Origin: a virus
Virus record (IMG/VR): IMGVR_UViG_3300033053_000011
Span: 1 to 44,022 of that record
Strand: one strand, 5' to 3'
Length of the DNA stretch: 44,022 nt
Positions 7,970-15,106 of the stretch are shown piece by piece; position 1 is the first letter of the stretch, and each line of letters opens with the position of its first letter. The position numbers and the translations under genes are program-made. Below the pieces are notes generated by a model that worked only from the letters and a program-made list of their open reading frames with translations, did not search any database and was not told where the DNA came from.

Positions 7970-8377
7970 ATGAGCCTTCGTAACCGCATCCTGGCCGCTC
8001 GTGACCTCAAGTCCGATGTGATGGACATCCCGGAATGGGACGGCGTCACCATCGAGGTGCGAGGCATGAGCGGACGGGTCCGCGCCAAGTTCATCGAGAC
8101 CATGTTTGAGAAGGGTCTCACCAACGAGCAGGACCAGGCCAAGATGGGCGCTGCCATGATTCCGTTGTTCCCCGAGTTCGTGCTGGACGCGGTGTGCGAC
8201 CCTTCGACGGGTGAGCGCGTCTTCGAGGCTGGAGACCTCGATGAGCTGCTGCGCAAGAACGGCGCGGTGCTTGAGCGCATCGCCTTGAAGGTCATCGAGC
8301 TCAGCGGCCTGAGCAACCAGGGCACCGACAAGAACGGCCAACCCATCAACGCGGTGGACGCTGCCGCAAAAAACTGA
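7970..8377 (+). CDS. Tail assembly chaperone, upstream product (G-like)
   Basis: A 135-residue protein between tail tube and tape measure, the fixed place of tail chaperones that bind the tape measure during tail assembly. It begins NRILAARDLKSDVMDIPEW, then MSGRVRAKFIETMFEKG, a pattern common in these proteins. The gene ends with codons GCA AAA AAC TGA, so the slippery heptamer A AAA AAC touches the stop codon. Ribosomes that slip back one base continue into the next frame. AAAGGAG precedes the ATG. Confidence 0.85.
   Translation: MSLRNRILAARDLKSDVMDIPEWDGVTIEVRGMSGRVRAKFIETMFEKGLTNEQDQAKMGAAMIPLFPEFVLDAVCDPSTGERVFEAGDLDELLRKNGAVLERIALKVIELSGLSNQGTDKNGQPINAVDAAAKN
8368..8374 (+). promoter_or_regulatory. 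-1 programmed frameshift slippery site
   Basis: The heptamer A AAA AAC is in the correct zero-frame phase (GCA AAA AAC) directly before TGA at 8375-8377. A -1 slip makes CTG the next codon and joins the 135-residue chaperone to the 61-residue downstream frame, giving about 197 residues. This is the lambda G/GT arrangement. Confidence 0.85.
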
Positions 8378-8562
8378 TGCTGCATCCCGAGCGGCGAGCC
8401 TACTTTGAGCTTGCTGAAAAGCTCGGGATGCCAGTCAGCGAGCTGTTAGACAGGGTAAGCTCGGCCGAGTTGACTGAGTGGTTTGGGCTGTGGAAGGTCC
8501 GCAACGTCGAAGCCAAGCAGCAAGAGGCTCGGAACAAGGGCAAGGGAAGGCGTAGCCGATGA
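8377..8562 (+). CDS. Tail assembly chaperone, frameshift extension (T-like)
   Basis: A 61-codon frame in the -1 register relative to the upstream chaperone, with the pattern FELAEKLGMPVSELLDRVSS and ending in a basic tail KGKGRRSR. Expected expression is as the C-terminal part of a fused GT-type protein through the slip at 8368-8374. An ATG at 8377 overlapping the upstream TGA could also give a separate protein. Short Glu/Leu helical T-like domains ahead of the tape measure are typical. The stop overlaps the tape measure start (ATGA). Confidence 0.8.
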   Translation: MLHPERRAYFELAEKLGMPVSELLDRVSSAELTEWFGLWKVRNVEAKQQEARNKGKGRRSR

Positions 8563-11486
8563 GCGTTTACAACCTGCTGGTCAAGATTGGAGGCGATGCC
8601 CAAGGCGTCCAGAAGGCGCTGGAGGGCACGGTCAACGGCGTCAAGGACGCCTTCGGCCGCATCGGTGAGATTGCCACCGGCAACCTCGTGTCGGATGCGC
8701 TTTCCAACATTGGCGGCGCGATGGTGGACTATGTCAAGGACACCATTGACGCCTTGGGCAAGGTTGAATCCATCAACGCTCAGACGGCTGCAGCCCTCAA
8801 GTCAACCGGAGGTGCTGCCGGCGTCACCGCTGAGCACATCTCCGAGTTGGCTGGCCACCTGGAGCGCATGACCGGCATCGAGGCCGAAGGCATCCAGCAA
8901 GGCCAGAACCTGCTTTTGACCTTTACCAACATCAAGAATGGTGTCGGCGCGGGCAATGACATCTTCGACCAGACCACCAAAATCATGGTGGACATGGCGA
9001 CGGCCATGGGTACGGATGTCAAGGGTGGCGCAATCCAGCTCGGGAAGGCCCTCAACGACCCCATCCAAGGTGTGAGTGCGCTGTCCCGAGTGGGCGTCAC
9101 CTTCGATGAGCAGACCAAGAGCACCATCAAGTCCCTGGTTGAGTCCGGCAAGACCATGGACGCCCAGAAGATCATCCTGGCTGAGCTCAACAAAGAGTTT
9201 GGCGGCTCGGCTGAAGCCGTGGGCAAGACCCTTCCAATGGAGCTCAAGAAGCTGGAAAACGCCTACGGCGACGTTGGTGAGGCCATTCTAGGTGAGTCGG
9301 TGCCTGCGCTTAAAGCCTTCGTCAGCGTGACGACCGGCGTGCTGTCTGGCATTGCGGACACCATCTCATCCAAGGGCCTCGGTGGGGCCATCGCCTCGGT
9401 CTTCTCACCAGAGGTCACGGCCGTCATCATCGGCATCGCAACCGCACTTACCGCGTCGTTTGCGCCTGCCGCCATCACGGCGGCAACGGCCTTCACCACC
9501 TCGATGATTCCGGCCATCACCGCAGCCGTAGCAGCCGCTGCGCCTTTCATCGCTGCTGGCGCGGCCATTGCTGGCGCGGCCTACCTCATCATGAAGAATT
9601 GGGGGCCAATCAGCGGCTTCTTCACTGGGCTTTGGAACGGCGTGTTGGGCGGCATCCAAGGCTTCGTCAACAAGTTCAGCGGGGCCTTCGGCTTCATCGG
9701 CAAGATTGTCGAGACCGTGATGGACTTCGTCAAGGACAAGCTCAAGTTCGTCTGGGGCTTGCTGCCTGAGGGCTTCCGCAGCGCCATCGAAGGGGCCACA
9801 GCCAACCTCGGGAAGCTGCCGACCTTCGTGGCCGGAACCGTTGACACCGTCAAGACGACCGTGACCCAGGGCTTCGCAAGCATTGGCGGTGCGATGGGTG
9901 GTCCGGTCCAGCAGGGCGCAGCGGCCGTCTCCACGGCCATGGGCGGAACCGTCAAGAAGGTCCAAGAGCACACCGCCGCCATCAAGACGGCCGTTATGAC
10001 CAACTTCGCTGGCGTCTTCGCTGAGATGCGCCAGATTGATGGTGAGGCGGCTTTCTTCGGTGACACCACCGCCGCCCTGCAAAAGAAGATCAACGCAGCG
10101 GCTGAGGGCATCCGGAAGGCGATGGCCTTCACCGGACCGATGACCGCAGCCCAGGCCAAAGACTTCGAGCAGCTGAAGCGCATCTACAAAGACCTCACAG
10201 ACCAGCTGGCAGCAGTCAAGACGCCCACCGTGGATGTGCAGGCCGTGCTTAAGGACATGGAGACCTCGCTTAGCAACGCTGGCGAGGCCGCAAAGGTTTG
10301 GGGCGACAGCACTGGTGGCGTTGAAGAGAAGCAGCGCATTCTCAAGGATGTGATTGACAAGCTCATTCCCACGCTCGGCTCCAACAGCGACGTCATCTCA
10401 GGCCTCAAGCAGAGGTACGATGACCTCGGAAGTGGTGTTGACAAGGCCAAGAAGCCGTTTGACAAGTTCAAGAGCAGCACTACTGACTTGCTTCAGGCCG
10501 TCAAGGGGCTGCAGGATGGTGTGGCGACCATCGGGAAGGCGTTTGGCATCGAGCTGAATGACCCGGTCTCGCAGGGCATCGTCAACTTCGGCAACGCCGC
10601 GCTGTCCGTCTTCCAGGTCACCACCTCGGTCCAGTCCCTGCTTCCGGCGCTGGCCGGCATGGCGACCTCGATTGGCAGCGTGGTCATCCCAGCCGTCATG
10701 GGCGCAGCCACCGCCATCGGAACGGCGCTGATGGGTGCGCTCGGGACGATGGCCGGAATCATCACAACCACGGTCATCCCGGTCGTCTGGGGCTTCACGG
10801 CCGCGCTGCTAGCCAACCCAATCTTCTGGATTCCGGCCGTCATCGCGGCTGCGATTGTGGCTATCGCTGCGATTGCGCGCTACTGGGACCAAATCACCGG
10901 CTTCCTCGGTGCTGCCTGGAACGGCATGGTTGAAGGGCTCAAGGGCGCAATCCAGGCCTTCCCTGACTTCATGAAGGGCTTGTGGGACGGCATCGTGAGC
11001 ACGGCCAAGGGTGTCTGGGAAGGGCTTGCCGGCTTCATCAAGACCCTCTGGGACGGCATCATGGCCATCCTCAAGGCACCTTACAACCTCATCATCACCG
11101 GCATCAACTGGGTAATCGAGGGCTTGAACAAGATTCAGGTCAAGATTCCCGACTGGGTGCCGGGAATCGGCGGCAAGGGCTTTGGCATCAACATCCCGAC
11201 CATCCCCTACCTGGCGGATGGTGGTATTGCCGTTGGTCCGACCCAAGCCATGATTGGTGAGGGTGGAGACCCGGAAGCCGTCCTGCCGCTCAACCAATCG
11301 ACCTTCGATGCTCTGGGTGCTGCCATTGCTGCTTCCCTTGGCCAGCAAGGCGGGTCTAAGTCGGGTGACACCCATTTCCACATCACGATTCAGGCAGGGG
11401 CCTTCCTGGGCGACGAAGCCCAAGCAGACGAATACGCCCGACAGATTGGGATTCGTCTCAACCGGATGCAGCTGCGGACCACGTAA
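8559..11486 (+). CDS. Tail tape measure protein
   Basis: At 975 residues this is among the longest genes in the tail block, and it follows the G/GT chaperones directly. The protein sets tail length and is injected with the DNA. The N-terminus (VKIGGDAQGVQKALEG) resembles other tape measures. Two long hydrophobic regions, about 284-341 and 707-770, could insert into the host membrane. The C-terminus carries YLADGGIAVGPTQAMIGEGG and DPEAVLPLN, a hallmark near the end of many tape measures. At roughly 1.5 angstrom per residue, the family rule, the tail would be near 150 nm; this is an estimate. Confidence 0.92.
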   Translation: MSVYNLLVKIGGDAQGVQKALEGTVNGVKDAFGRIGEIATGNLVSDALSNIGGAMVDYVKDTIDALGKVESINAQTAAALKSTGGAAGVTAEHISELAGHLERMTGIEAEGIQQGQNLLLTFTNIKNGVGAGNDIFDQTTKIMVDMATAMGTDVKGGAIQLGKALNDPIQGVSALSRVGVTFDEQTKSTIKSLVESGKTMDAQKIILAELNKEFGGSAEAVGKTLPMELKKLENAYGDVGEAILGESVPALKAFVSVTTGVLSGIADTISSKGLGGAIASVFSPEVTAVIIGIATALTASFAPAAITAATAFTTSMIPAITAAVAAAAPFIAAGAAIAGAAYLIMKNWGPISGFFTGLWNGVLGGIQGFVNKFSGAFGFIGKIVETVMDFVKDKLKFVWGLLPEGFRSAIEGATANLGKLPTFVAGTVDTVKTTVTQGFASIGGAMGGPVQQGAAAVSTAMGGTVKKVQEHTAAIKTAVMTNFAGVFAEMRQIDGEAAFFGDTTAALQKKINAAAEGIRKAMAFTGPMTAAQAKDFEQLKRIYKDLTDQLAAVKTPTVDVQAVLKDMETSLSNAGEAAKVWGDSTGGVEEKQRILKDVIDKLIPTLGSNSDVISGLKQRYDDLGSGVDKAKKPFDKFKSSTTDLLQAVKGLQDGVATIGKAFGIELNDPVSQGIVNFGNAALSVFQVTTSVQSLLPALAGMATSIGSVVIPAVMGAATAIGTALMGALGTMAGIITTTVIPVVWGFTAALLANPIFWIPAVIAAAIVAIAAIARYWDQITGFLGAAWNGMVEGLKGAIQAFPDFMKGLWDGIVSTAKGVWEGLAGFIKTLWDGIMAILKAPYNLIITGINWVIEGLNKIQVKIPDWVPGIGGKGFGINIPTIPYLADGGIAVGPTQAMIGEGGDPEAVLPLNQSTFDALGAAIAASLGQQGGSKSGDTHFHITIQAGAFLGDEAQADEYARQIGIRLNRMQLRTT

Positions 11487-11500
11487 AGGGGTGAAACTCA

Positions 11501-11848
11501 ATGGCCGCCACAATAACAGTCGCAGGATGGGGCCTCTATCCAGCTGAAGTCCAGGTCACCCCGATGCTCATCGGTGGAGGCATCAACCGTTCCATCAACG
11601 GCAAGGGCTTCCGGAAGGTCTTGGGCGAGAAGCAGAAGGTTGAAATGCTGTGGCCGGTGCTCACCGCTGAAGAGGCCCAAGACCTTCGCATCGTGTGGAC
11701 GGCCGCAAAGCAAGGAACCGTCACCATCTCGTGCTCGGACCCGTACGTGTCCGGAACCTTCCTGCTGGCCGACCCTGAGTTCAAGTTCAAGCGAATCGAA
11801 GGCAGCAACAGCCTTTACGCCGGTTCGATGACCTTCGAGGAACAGTAG
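11501..11848 (+). CDS. Small tail protein after tape measure
   Basis: A 115-residue protein starting 14 bases after the tape measure stop with an AGGGGTGA ribosome site. It is beta-rich (ITVAGWGLYPAEVQVTPM; GTVTISCSDPYVSGTFLLAD), without membrane segment or signal peptide. Siphoviruses carry distal tail or hub-adapter proteins here, but this one is short for a full Dit. No named family recognised; virion role inferred from place. Confidence 0.65.
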   Translation: MAATITVAGWGLYPAEVQVTPMLIGGGINRSINGKGFRKVLGEKQKVEMLWPVLTAEEAQDLRIVWTAAKQGTVTISCSDPYVSGTFLLADPEFKFKRIEGSNSLYAGSMTFEEQ

Positions 11849-11850
11849 TC

Positions 11851-14800
11851 ATGGCCATCACGACCACAACCGCGCTGCAAACCGTCATCCGGTCTGGCCT
11901 TGACACCTCAACCATCAAGGTCGAAGTGCTCTTCAGCGGCTCAACCTACACCGACATCAGCGACTACGTGTTGCCTGGTGCGTCCGGCCGCAGCGAGGAA
12001 GTGGACAGCATCAGCGGCGGCACCAACGCCAATACGGCGACCCTGACGCTGCTTAATGACGACGGACGTTTCAGCCCCAAGAATACGTCCGGACCCTACT
12101 ACGGCCTGCTTACACCCAACAAACCCATCAAGATCAGCATCGTAGTTGGCTCGGACAGCATCCCGCTGTTTGTTGGCGTCACCGGACCGTGGACGCCGAA
12201 GGCTCGCAGCCGCCAGTGCTCGCTCCAGTGCTTCGATACCGCCAAGCTGTTGAAGGCCAAAGAGATTGCGGCTGAGCTGGTTTGGAACCCTTCGGCACCG
12301 GCCACCGGCCGGACCTTCAACTGGGTCTTCGAGCGCGCAGCCTGGCTCGCTGGCGTGCGCTGGAACTACGTTGAGACGTACGCTGCTGAGTACGCCAACA
12401 CTTCCCAGACCAATGACGACGGCACGACGACCTCAATCACGCATGCCGCCTACAACACGGGCCTCACGACCGCCATCTACCGCAATGGCGGGTCGTCCGG
12501 AACCATCACCATGCGCGTGGACCTCATCCGCTCGGCCAGCGGTGCGCTGTACCTTCCGGCCACGTGGCTCGAAGGGCAGGGCCTTGACGTCATCGCCAAG
12601 CTGGCGGAAGTGGTTGATGGCAGGGTTTTCTTCGACGCTCAGGGTGCGCTGCGGCTTCGTTCCAGGATGTTCGTTGGCGATAGCAGCACGGCCGTTGAGA
12701 CCGTGACCATTGACAACCTGGAAGACGCAGCCTATACCCAGAACTTCGACGGCAACAAGCTGGCCCCGCTGGTCAACAAGGTCACCGTCAAGTCTCAACC
12801 CTTCAAGATTCCGACCAACGCTGACGGCTCGGTGGCAGAGACCACCGTGAACTTCCCGACCGACCGCTACACGTGGGCGACGATGGCCGCAGCCGCAGTC
12901 TATCCTGGGGCTTCGGACCCGGATGAGTTCCTGACGCTCAGTGACCAGAAGATTCTCAAGGACACCGGCTACCCGGCCGCAGCCAACCTCTGGCCCACGA
13001 GCGCCACCACGGCCGCGCCGGACGTTGAGCTTGGCTCATCCGGCATCAGCTGGGATACCGGCTATCCAGTCTACTACACAGACTTCGTCAAGATCAAGGC
13101 CAAGAACAACGCCAGTGAGGAAGCCAAGCTCACCAACATCGCGCTGACCTGCCGGATGGCGGTGCGTGCGGCCGAGATTTTGGCCAAGCACAAGGACCAG
13201 ACCTCAATTGAAGCCTTCGGCCAGTTTGATAAGAGCATCGACAACAGCTTCATCCCCACTGCCCTCCACGCTCGGAACCTCGCAGACTGGCACATCACCA
13301 ACGGGAAGGACATCAAAGACATCCTCACCCTGCCCATGATGCACGCTCTGCCTTGGGTTGAGTGCGGCGATACCCTCTCAGTCTCAGAGGCCTCCACAAA
13401 CATCATCCCGACCCCAACCAACTTCGTGGTCCGAGCCTTCAATTGGAAGTTCGACAACAACGCCTATAACGCCAGCTTTGAGGTGGCACCTGTGTCTCCG
13501 GTCTTTAGCCTATCCTCAGTGGTAACGGGCATCACACTTATCGCCAACAGCAACAACTTCGGACTGGCCAAGGATAGTCTTCCCTTCCCGGCCGTGGCTG
13601 GCGTTGGCAAGCAGATTGGGCTTCGCAACATCCCGGCCTTCACCCAGCTCACCACTTCGGCTCGGAAGCTCAACAACTCAACCATTGGAACCGGCTCGGT
13701 GTCTGGCTTTACCTTCTACAAGGGCTATCTATTTGCGGCTACGAGCAACGGCTACATCTGGATGATCGACCCGATGAGCCTGACGACCGTGCGGACGTAC
13801 TACCTTGGGGCTGGCTATGCCATGCTTGACGCCAAGGTTTACGCCACTTCGACGGCTGGAACGTTGTATATGACTGGCATTTCGTCTACAAGCACGGCCG
13901 TCGTGCTGTGGTTTGACTTGGATGCGGCCGTCAACAACACCATCGTCAACGTGGCTCCGACCGCTCTGACGCTCGGTACGGACTTCGGTGTCAAGGTCGA
14001 TTTGGCTGCGCTTTCGACCAATCCTTGCTATAACAGCCGCTTCCTCCACCTCACCGGCACCAAGCTCTACATCAGCTCGAAGAACAACGCCTCACTCGGC
14101 AACTACCACGGCCGGTTGACGCGGGTGGACGTTGCTGCGCGCACCACGGTTACGACGGTTGAGGTCAACGTCCAGACCACGGCCGCCAACTATTACGACG
14201 GCACGGCGCAGGTCTTGGCTCAGGATACCGACAACGTCTGGATGCTGTTTCAGGGCAACCCGGCCGGAATCTTCCTGACGGCCAACGCGGCCATCGGGGC
14301 CACCAGCGTGTCCATCTCTTCAACTTCCGGCTTCCGAGCCGGTCAATGGGTGCGTCTCGACACCAGCTACACCGAGACGGCCAACGCGGAATGGGTCCAA
14401 ATCGACACCATCCCGAGCGGCACCCAGCTCAACTTCAAGACCGCCATCACGAAGGCTCGGACCAGCGGCGTGGATGCGGTGTTTGGCGAGAATGCGACGC
14501 TGGCCAGCTACAAGGTCTCAACCGGCGTCGTAACCACGACCATCATTGACGATGGCTACCGCGTCCAGGGCCTCGGGTACGACGGCCAGCAGCTTTGGGT
14601 GACCTTCCGCAACAAGTTGGTCAAGTACCGTCCCTTCGGCGGCACCCCGACCAAGACGGCCTCATATGGCGCGGTTGGGGATAGCTCGGGCACCTGCTTC
14701 TTTGACGGTACGTACATTTGGTGGATTCGCGCTGGCTCGGCCACGCAGCTGGACCCGCGCAACGCCATCCCGGTCGGGGCCTTCGGAACGGACAGCACCA

Positions 14801-14898
14801 GCGGCGGCATCGGCCTATTCTACGGCGGAAACGTACTGTTTGGTGGGGCTTCCGGCAACGCCTACCAGGTTCCGCGCTGGTCCAGCATGCTTCTGTGA
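11851..14898 (+). CDS. Large tail tip / hub protein with propeller-like C-terminal half
   Basis: A 1015-residue protein. The N-terminal 560 residues begin with a distal-tail-like segment (LDTSTIKVEVLFSGSTYTDI; SGGTNANTATLTLLNDDGRF) and contain PWTPKARSRQCSLQCFDTAKLL, typical of hub or Tal-like tail tip proteins that close the tube and hold fibres. From about 610 to the end are repeated beta segments with aromatic ends (GYLFAATSNGYIWMIDP; LWVTFRNKLVKYRPFGG) that look like beta-propeller blades, possibly an adhesin. The propeller call is by pattern only. Start chosen at the ATG two bases after the previous stop, preceded by GAGGA. Confidence 0.75.
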   Translation: MAITTTTALQTVIRSGLDTSTIKVEVLFSGSTYTDISDYVLPGASGRSEEVDSISGGTNANTATLTLLNDDGRFSPKNTSGPYYGLLTPNKPIKISIVVGSDSIPLFVGVTGPWTPKARSRQCSLQCFDTAKLLKAKEIAAELVWNPSAPATGRTFNWVFERAAWLAGVRWNYVETYAAEYANTSQTNDDGTTTSITHAAYNTGLTTAIYRNGGSSGTITMRVDLIRSASGALYLPATWLEGQGLDVIAKLAEVVDGRVFFDAQGALRLRSRMFVGDSSTAVETVTIDNLEDAAYTQNFDGNKLAPLVNKVTVKSQPFKIPTNADGSVAETTVNFPTDRYTWATMAAAAVYPGASDPDEFLTLSDQKILKDTGYPAAANLWPTSATTAAPDVELGSSGISWDTGYPVYYTDFVKIKAKNNASEEAKLTNIALTCRMAVRAAEILAKHKDQTSIEAFGQFDKSIDNSFIPTALHARNLADWHITNGKDIKDILTLPMMHALPWVECGDTLSVSEASTNIIPTPTNFVVRAFNWKFDNNAYNASFEVAPVSPVFSLSSVVTGITLIANSNNFGLAKDSLPFPAVAGVGKQIGLRNIPAFTQLTTSARKLNNSTIGTGSVSGFTFYKGYLFAATSNGYIWMIDPMSLTTVRTYYLGAGYAMLDAKVYATSTAGTLYMTGISSTSTAVVLWFDLDAAVNNTIVNVAPTALTLGTDFGVKVDLAALSTNPCYNSRFLHLTGTKLYISSKNNASLGNYHGRLTRVDVAARTTVTTVEVNVQTTAANYYDGTAQVLAQDTDNVWMLFQGNPAGIFLTANAAIGATSVSISSTSGFRAGQWVRLDTSYTETANAEWVQIDTIPSGTQLNFKTAITKARTSGVDAVFGENATLASYKVSTGVVTTTIIDDGYRVQGLGYDGQQLWVTFRNKLVKYRPFGGTPTKTASYGAVGDSSGTCFFDGTYIWWIRAGSATQLDPRNAIPVGAFGTDSTSGGIGLFYGGNVLFGGASGNAYQVPRWSSMLL

Positions 14899-14908
14899 GG
14901 TGAAGGCC

Positions 14909-15094
14909 ATGATCAAATACCGCTGCTCCAATCCCGACTGTGGCGCCGTGCTGGACGAAGACCCGCAAGGCCACTGCCCGTCTTGCGTCTCGGAAGATGG
15001 TGCTGGTTGGTCAACAGAAAGGGTCGAAATACCTGACTCTTTGGGTTACAATCAATCTGAGACCGTCGCGCCGATTGTGATTGAACACTCGTAA
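14909..15094 (+). CDS. 61-residue zinc-ribbon protein in tail module
   Basis: A short gene from the ATG at 14909, preceded by GAGGTGAAGG. The same frame is open further upstream but that part lies within the tail-tip gene. The protein begins MIKYRCSNPDCGAVLDEDP and continues to HCPSC, giving a CX4C and CX2C pair that can bind one zinc ion. A zinc ribbon among virion genes is unusual; it could be an assembly factor or a small virion component. Function unknown. Confidence 0.65.
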   Translation: MIKYRCSNPDCGAVLDEDPQGHCPSCVSEDGAGWSTERVEIPDSLGYNQSETVAPIVIEHS

Positions 15095-15106
15095 AGGGGC
15101 TCAAAC

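Noticed and set aside
14666-14908. Upstream extension of the zinc-ribbon frame
   Set aside because: It lies inside the tail-tip gene; the ATG at 14909 with GAGGTGAAGG is the better start.
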